From NCBI GenBank assembly GCA_026929865.2, contig CM049410.1, positions 15,586,501-15,650,500 of the forward strand: a stretch of DNA of 64,000 bases, written 5' to 3'. How positions within the stretch are numbered: the first letter of the stretch is position 1; each line of letters begins with the position of its first letter. This stretch comes from Hyperoplus lanceolatus (lineage: Eukaryota > Chordata > Actinopteri > Uranoscopiformes > Ammodytidae). Under the pieces are notes generated by a model, which was given only the letters and a program-made list of their open reading frames with translations, was not told the origin of the DNA and searched no databases. Position numbers and translations under genes: made by a program. Shown here in pieces: positions 50,565-64,000 of this stretch.

Positions 50565-50919
50565 AGGTGCACTGTGTAACTTTGGGTGTGTCAGAGAAAA
50601 TCTTATAAGATATAACTATGACTGAGTAAACACACTTTGTACGTAGGAAAATTGGATCCCTGGAACACTGTTTGAAGTTAGAAATCGAATTTAAGAATTA
50701 CTGGTTTGCTGTTGTTGATTACCTTCAGCAGAGCCCACACATTTGTTTTTGTCTTACGTTTGGTTCCATGTGCATCAATTAATTTTTTGATATATAATGA
50801 ATTATGATGGAATTATTAATTTGTAAGAATTACATGTAGAAGAAATATTTTTTGTAAACTATCTGCAGGCTATGACAATGTAAACAAACCCCCATCACCT
50901 GAAACTGCATAGTGCACCT
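50565..50919 (+). mobile_element. TTAA repeat family 2, full-length copy
   Basis: TTAA at 50561-50564 and 50920-50923. Ends AGGTGCACTGTGTAAC and CTGCATAGTGCACCT, 355 bp. It matches 32882-33253 end to end. Confidence 0.82.
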
Positions 50920-50923
50920 TTAA

Positions 50924-52338
50924 AACATGCTGCTTGGATACTGGTCTATTCTATCTTTTACACTGAAATGCACTGCTGTCTGGAAGCCTGTGCTTTATTA
51001 GAAAGGGCAGTGCAGGGAGACAGGGAAAGAAATTCAACAAAGGTTCCGTGCTGGAATCATACCGAGGCCACTGCTATAAGGTCCTAACCTCATCATATAC
51101 TGGGGTGGACCCATATTTCTGTTTATGACATATTCTGGAAAATTCCGCTGGGAAACTGTCTGTTTTTGGCTAATCACACACTGACTCATATTGATGCAAA
51201 AAAATAAAGAATTGAACAATATCGCATACAGCAGTGCTACTTACTGAATGGCAATACAACCTACAATGGAATAATACGAAGTTATCAAAGGTACGGCTAC
51301 CTCAAATAAATCCTGGTCATTTCATTACCACTTAATGAGGGCATTAGCAACTCTAACGAAATAGCACCTGTGTTAATGGAACTTCCATATTGCAAAGTGC
51401 AGTATCGTCTCATTGTCCAGCTGTGGTTTTGTCTTTGGCCTGTCCAGTCACTTTTGACCTGCATTTGCGCAACAACCGTTGTACATCCTGTCATGAACTG
51501 TACTCACGAGCCATTTTGTTATGTTCCCTCTCTGATTTAAAGAACATAAACAACATCTTAAGTTATGGTCATACTGACACACTTGTGTGTCTGTGAAATT
51601 CTTAACCTCATTCGGTGAAATGAATACTATAGTGTTCACGTGGTGAGCAGATGTTCCCACAGACACTGCAGTCTAGAGAGCACACACATGTTGCATAATC
51701 AGAGCACAATGCTTTCCAGAAAGTGAAATCTCTGTTGTTTTGTATGTTTGTTTAGTGTGCAATCCAAATAAATAGACGAAGGAATGTAAGGCAACCATTC
51801 TGTCACTTTTCACTGGAGGCCTGTGAATCTGTGCATACATAAGTACATGCCTGCATGCCTGTCCATGGGCATGTTGTGTTGTGTGTCTAGACTGGGGCTG
51901 AGGAATCAGCTTAGGGCCCTGCTGTGGCTGGACGTGTCTCTCTCCTTTGTTCTGCAGTGAGACACTCATAATAAGCTTATATACTATGAACAACGTCTTA
52001 ACACCGTCATTGTTTCCAAGCAGCTTCCCTGGCCTCCGGGGTGTGGAGGAGAAGCCGGGGAGCTGCATGCATCAGGAATCCCTAAGAGCCTTTTAGAAGA
52101 TGGAGGCAGAAGGCGATGTTACACACAGGTACCGGGCCTCGCTCGATGTGCTCGGACTGTGGCTCCAACATGCGTAATGCTCAAATCCAATATATAAAGT
52201 ACAGAGCTACTTATGTACAACGGAAATGCACGAGCAAAACTGTAAAGCCACTGAGAGATTAATAGTGAAGTAAGGTGTACAGCCAGCTTACATGTACTGC
52301 ATACAACCAACACTGTGAAGGAGTCATGCCTCTTTTAA
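50924..52338. other. Intergenic stretch; possible worn SINE at about 51000-51090
   Basis: GGAGACAGGGAAAGAAATTC and CGTGCTGGAATCATACCGAG resemble a degenerate tRNA-type SINE in the same sense as the one at 47.5 kb. No gene recognised in the rest. Confidence 0.4.
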
Positions 52339-52500
52339 AGGTGGAGTCAGCAATTCAGGAGAATGCTTTTTGTCGAGATCACTTTCTGTCAAAATCATTG
52401 AAAAAGTTCCTGACTATCCGCTACCTCTCTGTACTGTGCATGCGCTGAAAAAAACACACACAGCCTAGGGACCGTATACTGGGACAGTCAGCAGATAGGA
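52339..52500. mobile_element. TTAA palindromic MITE (family 1), left half only
   Basis: TTAA at 52335-52338 then AGGTGGAGTCAGCAATTC, CTGTACTGTGCATGCGCTG and CACACAGCCTAGG. The right half is missing. Confidence 0.75.
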
Positions 52501-53037
52501 TTGTGTGAGAATGTTTGCCGCTGATGGTTTTGAATGTCAATATAATAGATAATGAATCAGTAGTTTGTTTTAAAACCCCAAGGGAGAGATCTGTCCTTAA
52601 CTATTGGAGTGGAGCAATGATCTCTGACCAAGGAAACTTAAAATAAATGGATGACCTTAAACATTTAGTTTACATTCCATTTGACAAGGCCTCCAATAGC
52701 CTCCTTCTCAGGACAATGTTCAAGCAATTCTTCCAGCATGCATTGTATGAGGGCAACAGCCACAGAAATGCACAACCACTTTAGGTCCATTAGGTCCAAT
52801 AAGCCTGGAGCCCATTGAGGTAGTAGTTTCCTAGTAGCTAGCTACATCTCTTTATTTGAAGAACAGTTGAACACTTACTGTTACAAGTTTATTGCACCGA
52901 AAATGTATACCCAAACATCCCCAGTGGTTGTGAACTGTTTTTATTTAATTTGTTTTGTCAGTGGATGCTCGGAATAACTGAATATTAGGCTACATTAGTA
53001 TGTCATTTTATCACAGATCTTCATCCATATAAAACCA
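52501..53037. other. Intergenic stretch, nothing recognised
   Basis: No gene or element ends recognised. Confidence 0.4.
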
Positions 53038-53041
53038 TTAA

Positions 53042-53126
53042 AGGTGGAGTCAGAGATTTTGGAGACCGCTTTTTGTCTAAATCACTTTTTGTCAACAAGC
53101 GTTCTCCAGAATCACTGACTCCATCT
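53042..53126. mobile_element. TTAA palindromic MITE (family 1), minimal 85-bp copy
   Basis: TTAA at 53038-53041 and 53127-53130. Only the two tips remain: AGGTGGAGTCAGAGATTTTG and CAGAATCACTGACTCCATCT. It defines the family's ends and TTAA duplication clearly. Confidence 0.88.
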
Positions 53127-53130
53127 TTAA

Positions 53131-53418
53131 TTGGCCCATCACTCGATTTAAGTTGTGTTGGTGTTTTGAACTGCCCTCTGAAAGATGGTGTGGGCGCAGA
53201 CGGTCAAGGTCAAGGTCTGTCTGCAGACAATACATGTGCTGAGGCCAGATAGACTGTGTAGCGCCCTGCGTGGGTTCAGTGGTGTGGCTTTATTCAATAT
53301 GTGACATGCCCCATAGCCCCTCTGTCGGCTATGCTGGGAATGCAGGGTCTACAGGGGTGAAGGTTAAGGGTGGAGGGCCTGAGAAGGCCATGAGGTGACC
53401 AGACTTGCAATTGTGAGG

Positions 53419-53454
<36 letters not shown>

Positions 53455-53560
53455 CAGAAAGTGCTCAAAGACACAGACCAGACTGAGACTCAAGGGTTTG
53501 GCCTGAAGAGCACTGGGCCTCTTTGGGCTCAGCAGGTACTCAGCTTGGGAAGCACGGACT

Positions 53561-53603
<43 letters not shown>

Positions 53604-55378
53604 CACACAAGGGAAAAGGAATACATCCTTTTTGTGTTTTAATGTCTAAGGTCTAAGGTGGACCAGCTTTTATTTAGCATTGGCAGAAACTGTTTGAGCT
53701 CAGTTTCCATATACTAGAAGGTCTCTCTGTTTGGAATTGTAGTGTAATCCTTTTTTCTTTTTCTGTTTTTTTTATGTTCACAACCAAACATAACCCCAGC
53801 TATTTGTTTTGTTTTGAAGATCTCTTTTTTCTACAACACTTCCAGGAATTGGAGTTTGTGGAAGGAACTGTTTTTTTTCACAGCGTGATATCAAGCTGTC
53901 TGCACTACTCTGGACTTCTTACATGCCAATATTGTGATAGCTTGTGGCTGGTGATCCTTGAACCTACTAGTATTTCCCCTGTGGACTACAATATGCTCCT
54001 GCTTAAAAGTTTTCCCTAGCTGTCTAATAACTAAACAATATTCCAACATTGACTATGCTCTAAATACGACATGTCCTTTAGACAAACATTGTAATGAACT
54101 CATCTGTATTGTGTTTATTTCATACTAACTACTCTGTGGGATTCTACATCATTGCATTATAATAAAAAATGAACCATAAAAAGGTTGGGTCTCAATACGT
54201 TGATGCATCCAGAAACTTAACTCATTATATCCCAAATGCGACGTTGTATTACTTATCTGGAAAATGTAGCTGTAGTTTTTGAACTACACATACCTCTCGA
54301 GAAAAAGAAGAGGACTATGGAAAATATCAAGTAGAAAAGTAGGAAGATAGACATATTCATCTAATTACTATCCAGAATGTAATATGATACACATGAGTAA
54401 CTTATTATTGTTACATTACAGCCAACTCTACACTTACGCCTATTTGGTTCACTGAGTGCAAATAATTAACCCAGAGCAGGATCTACACATAATTAAGACT
54501 GGAGGAACTGCACTGAGTTTGGTGCCATCTTCTGGAGACTTATTCCAGTATTTTGTTCCTATAGACAGGGTGGATTGTTTTGGATAGTCTGCACAATGTT
54601 GCCACACAGACAGTACTGTGTTTTAGATATAAATATATACAGACAATGTTTGTTTAAGGACATACATTATGCACATGATAACAGAATAGGAAATAACAGA
54701 CAATAATTACTTTGCTAAAATGTAAGATGAAGTCTACTCACACGGATGTAAAATATAAAGTGCTTTGTGACTGTATCATGCAAAACACATGCCATGTTTA
54801 CATTACTTAAAAAGATACAAGAAAGCCCCGATTGTATAGGATACATATTATCTACTTAATAGAGTCAAGCTGTATCTCCATCGCCTTTGCACCGACATTG
54901 CAAGCTAAGGGTTAAGGCAGCCAGCGCTTTACGCACAGGTGTCTCGCCAGCAGTCCTCTATGAAACCGCGTCTGCAAACTGTTGGCGAACTTTTTTTCAT
55001 CTCCCCCCCACCCCTCTTTCTTTAATTACGTTGATCATAACTGTAACTCAGCTGGGATTTGCAGTGCAACACGACAGGTCACTGAAATTCATGTAGTGGG
55101 ATCTGGGTTTGCTCACAGCAGCACCTAATCTCTTGCTACTTTTAAACGAGCAGCAACTATAACCTGGAGAGCTCTCCACGTCAAGACGGTCCCGCACGCT
55201 CCTCTGCGCTGTTTTTATTCTTTATTTGTTTGCTGCATCTGATTCCAGGGAGTAGAAAAAGATTAACGCGACAGTTTGGAGTGACAGTTTAAAGAGTTTT
55301 CCGAAACTCTAAAGTCGCGTTCAACTCGTTGGATTTCCTCCAAGACTTGTATTGTGTCCGCTCTGTTACGCGCCGGGT
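53131..55378. other. Region upstream of WFIKKN2
   Basis: Contains a TG run at 53421-53452 and a CA run at 53562-53599. 54880-55378 is GC-richer and probably holds the WFIKKN2 promoter and 5' UTR, but no TATA box or start site can be fixed. No other gene recognised. Confidence 0.45.
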
Positions 55379-58131
<2,753 letters not shown>

Positions 58132-59075
58132 TGAGTTTACGTGAAAAAAGTCTGTTACTGTAGCTATGTTGTTTTCTGATTTACTCCAAGCTCCAAGTGA
58201 CCTCACCAGGCTTGACCGACTGCCAGTTTTTATAACACAAAACTGGTTACTTATCTGTGACGCTGGAGGTGTTGTTGCCATTTCATATGTTTTTTGATAA
58301 TCTTTCCTTTACGTTGTTCTTTATCGCTCCGAAGATCTCCGAAAAATCACTCTAGTTTCGACTGTAGTCAGTTTTTTTCATTTTTCTGAGTTGTTTTCAT
58401 TCGTTATTTCTTCACGGATGCTGTGTAAAAACTGTCCAAACTGCTTTTTTATTTTTATAGCTTAGGCAGTTTTGATGGCCACACCTACAGTAGGGTACAC
58501 TGTCTGGAAAGGGCAGGTAGAATAATATTATTCACACGCATTTACCCTGTACAAAGTATTTAATCTTTGTAGGTGTTAATTAAAATGGCATGATAGATCT
58601 CAACTCCAAATGTTATCTTGAACTAATATCTTTCATTTGGCAGTATGTTTTAATAGTGTTGGTACGTTTGCTTTTTGTTAATGTTGGTTATCATGAAATA
58701 TGTAATGGGTAATCTGTCCCGAGCACTTGATCTCACTCAATCATGCATTTTGCATCCTCAGTATATGTACCAGAATTAAATAAGCTCTTTGGTTCCATGT
58801 TTTGTGGAACCTGTTTTGATAAGTTTTCATTTACAATACTAAATATACAGTATATGTGGACTTATGTGCTTTGTATTTATTTTTCTTGATTTATTCCTTA
58901 TAGGGCTATGATTATACAGTACAGTGTGTGTATATAGACAGGATGTCTTTCTGTGAATCTAATTACACAGACAACAGACATATTTTATGTTATCTATGGT
59001 ACAGTAAATTAGTTTCATTAAAGCTTTTATCCAATATGATGCAAAATGAATAAAGTTGATTTAGAAAATACATCA
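58132..59075 (+). other. WFIKKN2: Probable WFIKKN2 3' untranslated region
   Basis: AT-rich, repeat-free sequence after the stop codon, ending about 20 bases past an AATAAA at 59049-59054. Confidence 0.6.
59049..59054 (+). promoter_or_regulatory. WFIKKN2: Candidate poly(A) signal of WFIKKN2
   Basis: AATAAA about 0.9 kb past the stop codon, followed by a TTGTGTTGT tract. Confidence 0.6.
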
Positions 59076-59171
59076 TTGTGTTGTACCCCGTGTTAAAGAC
59101 AATTTACCCAAAATGCTCACGGTCTATCAAAAGGCTCAAGCCTGTGCTGTTCTGTAGTTACATCCCTCGAT

Positions 59172-59328
<157 letters not shown>

Positions 59329-59770
59329 GGTCTGAAGCAGGTCACATTCCAGCCCAGCTGTGGTGGCCCACTGAGCTGTGTGTTGTGTTGTGTCTGGGTC
59401 TGGGGCCCTCGCATAGCACACACCCCACCGGCCATCCACTGGCCTTTGGGCGGCTCCTTTCATGTGCAAGAGGCCGGGGTGAAGGGGAAGAGGAGGAGGA
59501 GGAGGAGGAGGAGAGGGACGCTGGGGAATCTCACTCACTCTGTTGGCCACATCTTTGTTAACGGGGCATAATAGAGAACAGAGAGAAGCATGGAAGGAGA
59601 GTAAAAGGTCAAGTAGAAATAGGGGGATCTACATGATGAATTAAACTTAGCATAAGTTAGGAAATATATATTTAGCTGCTGTATCCTTTCAGTTATCTCC
59701 GCTTACATAGAATAATTATGTAGAATCGCTAGCTTAGCTGCTGCCTAAATCCTGGGGTGGAAGAGATTAA

Positions 59771-60060
59771 AGATGGAGACTGTTTTTGGTCAAAATCAGT
59801 GAACATCTCTTCACTATCCACAACCTGTCTGTACTTTACGTACAGACAGGCTGAGAAAGTATGTGGTGTTAATACACAGCGTAGGATCTGTTTAAATAAA
59901 ATGATTATAAACAGAGAGGGACCCTGTACCTAACTACATGCCTTATTTTATTCAGCGCCAAAACAGTACGGACAGGTAGCTAATCGTGAGAAGATAATCA
60001 ATGCTTTGACAAAAAAGGATTTTGTCAACAAACATTCTACACAATGGCCGACTGACCCCT
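59771..60060. mobile_element. TTAA palindromic MITE (family 1), copy at 60 kb
   Basis: TTAA at 59767-59770 and 60061-60064. Left tip AGATGGAGAC, right tip GGCCGACTGACCCCT. GTGGTGTTAATACACAG and the GGTAGCTAATCGTGAGAAGA mirror arm are present. Confidence 0.75.
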
Positions 60061-60064
60061 TTAA

Positions 60065-60642
60065 GACATCGGAAAACTCAATCAACTCAAATGTATAGAG
60101 CTGTGGGTGACCTTAAGAACAAAATGAGGAAACTGAACTTGAGGAAGCCAACTAGCCAGTGAATGTTTTTCCCCTTCCCCCTTCTCTCTCTGGCCTTATT
60201 TATATTCCATTCTCTAACCCTAACCCCCGTCCTTCCTCTGCCCTCTTCCTCGACTGTTAGGCCAACACACAGCCAGCGGGCTTGGGGCGGCAACCTCTGA
60301 CCCCTGCTAATGAAAAAGAGGCCACCAGGGAAAAAGGGCCACTTTCATTACAACCTGTTGACAAGTGTGAAGTGACTGGCTGAGCCCCACACAGCCCCTT
60401 TGATTCCCCTTCACATCGCAGCAGACCGCTGATTTCAGTATCAAGTTCATTTAGAGGACCACCACCCAGGCAGCCAACCAGACATAGCATAATAATAAGC
60501 CAGACAGACAAGAAAGGAGGGGGACCCCCTCAGGGGGTACAATGCCCTCAGTGACACAGGAACTGGTCTGTGCTCAAAGGGGATGGTCTGCTATCTTTAA
60601 ATCTTCATCATCAACTTTATTATTATTAGACTCAGGGTCCAT
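60065..60642. other. Intergenic stretch, nothing recognised
   Basis: No gene or element ends recognised. Confidence 0.4.
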
Positions 60643-60916
60643 TTAACCCTTGTGTTCGGGTCTGTGGGACCCATTTTCATTTTTATCAAAAGAAAAATTA
60701 TAGCTCATAATTGGCTCATTTACTGTGAAGAACATATATCAGAAAAAAAAATTGGTCAACACGCACTGTACACCCCCCTACACATTTATATTACATTCAG
60801 GATGTTCGGGTCTACTGGACCCAGGGATGATAAAAGTGTGGAAATTGTAGGTTTTGGAAGAGAGATAAGCTTTTAAAGATGATTTAGAGTTAGAGGTTTC
60901 TGATTGTGAGGATCAC

Positions 60917-61698
60917 TCACTCTCTCATGATCATTACTCATGATAAACTGCTTATCAGGGGTCGGGTCTCGGGGCCAGCAGCTCGAGCAGGGGGCCCTAA
61001 ACTTCTCCTTCCCGGGCCACAGTAACCAGCTCTGACTGGGGAATCCTGAGGTGTTCCCAGGTCAATGTGGCGATATAATCTCTCCACTCATGGGTCTTCC
61101 CCGAGGCCTCCCTCGAGCTGGATGTGACGGGAACACCTCCCCAGGGAGGCGCCAAGGGGGCATCCTGAGCAGATGCCCGAACCACCTCAACTGGCTCCTT
61201 TTTACACATAGGAGTAGCTTCTCTACTCTGAATCTCTCAGGGTGACTGAGCTTCTCTCCCTATCTCTAAGGGAGAATCCAGCCACCCTCCTGAGAAAACC
61301 AATTTCGGCCACTTGAGCCCTCCAATCTAGTTCTTTAGGTCATGACCCCGCCTTCATGACCATAGTTGAGAGTAGGAACCAAGATCGACCGTTAGATCGA
61401 GAGCTTAGCCCCCGCTGCTCAGATTCTCTGGCCTAACTCAGGCTCCATTGTCCCTTCCCTCACAAACAAGACCCCCGAGGTACTTGAACTCCTTCACTTA
61501 GGGTAAGGACTCATTCCCTATCTGGAGTAGACAATCCATAGGTTTCGACTGAGAACCATGGCCTCAGATTTAGAGGTGCTGATCCTCATGCCAACTGCTT
61601 CACAGTCGGCTGTGAACCAATCCAGTGAGAGCTGAAGGTCACAGGCCGATGATGTCATCAGGACCACATCATTTGCATAAAGCAGTGATGAGATCACA
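60917..61698 (-). mobile_element. LINE fragment with 11-bp target duplication
   Basis: On the minus strand it encodes YANDVVLMTSSACDLQLSLD (a worn reverse-transcriptase FADD/YADD box with A-N-D-D changed to ANDV) and MRISTSKSEAMVLSRN. Further on, HEWRDYIATLTWEHLRIPQS matches the C-terminal end of these fish LINEs. GTGAGGATCAC flanks it at 60906-60916 and 61699-61709. Internal deletions and stops make it dead. The clade is not assigned. Confidence 0.8.
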
Positions 61699-61802
61699 GT
61701 GAGGATCACATTTCTGAAATGTCAGAGTCTGACAGTGACTTTGAAGAAGAGAATGAGATTGAGCATCAGCTAGTTCCAAAACGAAGACACAGGACCAGCC
61801 TT

Positions 61803-62041
61803 AAAGCCCAGTTCAGACCAAAGATCCGCCTTGCAACTGCTTGCGACGAGACGGTTTTAGAACGTCGAGGGGTATAAATCGCAGCAGTGTGAACTGCTCG
61901 TTGCAGCGCGTTGCAAGGCGTCGCAGAAGATTCAACATGTCAAATCGCAAGGTCCAGTTTTAGAACGTTTCGGCGGTCTCGTCGCAAGGAGTTGCAGTTG
62001 CAAGCAGTTGCAAGGCGAATCTTTGGTCTGAACTGGGCTTT
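61803..62041. mobile_element. Palindromic MITE with AAAGCCCAGTTCAGACC termini
   Basis: Left AAAGCCCAGTTCAGACCAAA, right TTTGGTCTGAACTGGGCTTT, then paired GCAACTGCTTGC inside. The outer match is exact for about 20 bases. TA or TTA/TAG flanks are possible. It interrupts the piggyBac remnant. Confidence 0.85.
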
Positions 62042-62091
62042 AGCAGCCAGCCCTAGGACCAGCCCATTAGCTTTGTACTGACCTGAATGGT

Positions 62092-63152
62092 TGCAATTTC
62101 CAATTAATTTCCAATTAATTAAAATCAATAGTTATGAAAAACCCTGCTTCATTTGTTAATTTGTTGAATTTATTCCCCTCATATCTTTTTTTATAATTGT
62201 TTTTCTTGTTTTATTACATTTTATTCAAAAACAGACAAAAAACAAGTGGTACTTTAATTCATAAATGTGATCTAACAAAGGTAAAGGGCAAATATTAAAC
62301 ATATATGCTGTTTATATTTCTTGCAAAAAAAGATGGAGCACTGATAAAGAGAAGGGGAGCGTGAGAATGGCACAGAGAGAGAGAGAGAGTGTGTGACCCA
62401 CTTTACATACAGGCGCTTCCTCATCTTGGTGAGCTGATGTGTTCACACTGGGAGTGGGGGGGGGTGGAGGGGACTAGGAACACACCTTCACTCAGGCAGG
62501 TATACTGAATGAACCTACTGTCCTCAGACATATGTCTTCTACATGCCTTCTTTAACTATAATCACAGATACATTCCCACATGTTTTCAATTTGCAATATT
62601 AGGGATAACTATACTATCGTTGCTTTCCATTATGATTATACTAAAAACAATATGTTTCACCTTATGTTAAGTATTTTTTAAGTACTTAGGTCAAATGAGA
62701 TTGCATTTTCTACCTACAATTCTACTGAAAAAGTGCCAGTTTTCCATAGTAAATGGAATAATATGCGAACTAAGTGTTTATAAAACGTGTGCTGTTGTAA
62801 GGCTCATTAAAAAGATATAAATTAGGAACACTATACAGATTTCTGTGCAATCACTGAAGTTATCCACTGGGTGGCAGCACAAGACTTTACAAAGCTGGTG
62901 ATCAGAGTGAGGTCACTGTAAACTGGCCTCAATACAGCTGTTGCTTATGTGTAACAAAACATTTTTTTTGTTTCAGGAGCATCATTACATCAACAATATT
63001 TCACTGCATGAAAAAAAAAACATTTAGAACTTTTCGATATAGACCAAAAAGTCTACATATGCAATGAGACAATTTGTCAATATGAGACCAATATCTTCTG
63101 GTAGATTGTGCCAAATGCACTTGATGTGTGCTACTACCATTCAAACACATGT

Positions 63153-63154
<2 letters not shown>
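62092..63154. other. Intergenic stretch, nothing recognised
   Basis: AT-rich. A G-run lies near 62452-62463 and a GA run near 62376. No gene recognised. Confidence 0.4.
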
Positions 63155-63238
<84 letters not shown>

Positions 63239-63241
63239 ACA
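63155..63241. repeat. (AC)n microsatellite
   Basis: About 43 AC units with one interruption near 63231. Confidence 0.96.
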
Positions 63242-64000
63242 GTGTCAATAGCAGCACTGCAAGGCACAGCTGGTCTTGAGTGTTGGGTTCTACTCAACAT
63301 TTGCCAGATGAGAAGAGATGGAGAGAAGGACAGCGGCATGTCATAAATTACCAAGATAAAATATGAAATACCAGCACAGTACAGTCTCATACTCTATAAA
63401 TCCATGCGTGCACACATAAAACATAGTTAGTGCATGGGTGCAGTGGCTGAATGTAGTATCAGGTGAAGAGTAGGATTTTTTTACAGTTGGAAATTTCACA
63501 TTGATCTTAGACAATTTTATTTTATGCAGCTTGTTTATCAGATGGGTGAAGGAGGGTGTATTGAAGAACATGGTCTGCGTGTTTACAAATGTCTGACATG
63601 CTTTGCAAAAAAGGAAGCAGGAGATAGGTGGGTCGATGGAAGATGAGACGTAATGCAAAAAGAAAACCGAATATAAGAAAGAAGGAAATAGACAAAACGT
63701 GCAGAAGAGGACAGGGGGAGCGGGATATATAGAGGAGCATTGGGTATAAGGGTTTGAGGTTATGAGAGGGGGAGGGGGTGGGGGCTGGGATGAGTGAATG
63801 ATGAAGGCAGGAAAGGTCACAGAAGCATAAGGAGGGTGTAAATAGTCAAGAACATAAAACTGCTGCCGTCGTCTCTGGGGGATTCTTTTCACCCCCACCG
63901 TACCTCTCTTCTTTTCTAAAAATAGTAGCTGCTCCAATGTAAAGGGAAAACTAGGACACCTTAACCGCCGGCATCTTTATTACATCAGGAGAACCTCGCA
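63242..64000. other. Intergenic stretch, nothing recognised
   Basis: A purine-rich tract lies at 63700-63795. Long open frames here have no recognisable protein content. Confidence 0.4.

Larger units (their letters stand above)
60647..62090 (+). mobile_element. piggyBac-type transposon remnant (5' part)
   Basis: TTAA at 60643-60646 then CCCTTGTGTTCGGGTCTGTG, a typical fish piggyBac-type end with GGGTC..GACCC. Beyond the LINE insertion an N-terminal coding start appears at 61718 (MSESDSDFEEENEIEHQLVP), acidic like piggyBac transposase N-termini. The frame soon breaks at a second insertion. No transposase core or right end was found; the right limit is approximate. Confidence 0.6.

Overview
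The window is vertebrate nuclear DNA, almost certainly from a ray-finned (teleost) fish. It holds intron-bearing genes whose proteins closely match vertebrate families, many long CA/TG and one TATC microsatellite, and a dense set of small DNA transposons of kinds common in fish (hAT-, Tc1- and piggyBac-like). No bacterial-style operon, tRNA, rRNA or CRISPR array was seen.

Three protein genes can be rebuilt exon by exon, all with GT-AG introns and consistent phase. (1) LUC7L3, minus strand, 40390 down to 25745: ten coding exons, 463 residues, a U1 snRNP-associated splicing factor. (2) ANKRD40, plus strand, 42489-47858: five coding exons, 439 residues. (3) WFIKKN2, plus strand, 55379-58131: three coding exons, 579 residues, a secreted multidomain binder of myostatin/GDF11. 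LUC7L3 and ANKRD40 are head to head across about 2.1 kb that must hold both promoters. WFIKKN2 lies about 7.5 kb past the end of ANKRD40. The same three genes are neighbours on human 17q21.33, but there (from memory) WFIKKN2 sits on the LUC7L3 side, so the pair seems inverted relative to it.

Region by region: 1-23.3 kb has no recognisable gene and holds microsatellites and transposon remnants. 23.3-25.7 kb is the probable LUC7L3 3' UTR. 25.7-40.4 kb is LUC7L3, whose last intron (7.7 kb) is 89% a stack of nested transposons. 40.4-42.5 kb is the shared promoter region. 42.5-47.9 kb is ANKRD40, followed by its 3' UTR. 50.5-55.4 kb is intergenic. 55.4-59.1 kb is WFIKKN2 with its 3' UTR. 59.1-64 kb is intergenic, with a piggyBac remnant broken by a LINE fragment and a small inverted-repeat element.

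The most notable content is the transposon record. Target-site duplications can be read for most layers of the stack, and the fold-back Tc1-like layer preserves the empty site of the element inserted in it. Other items are a TTAA-flanked palindromic repeat family present about eight times, an element family with 9-bp duplications, and an extra cysteine in Kunitz domain 2 of WFIKKN2. I found no undescribed multi-gene system.
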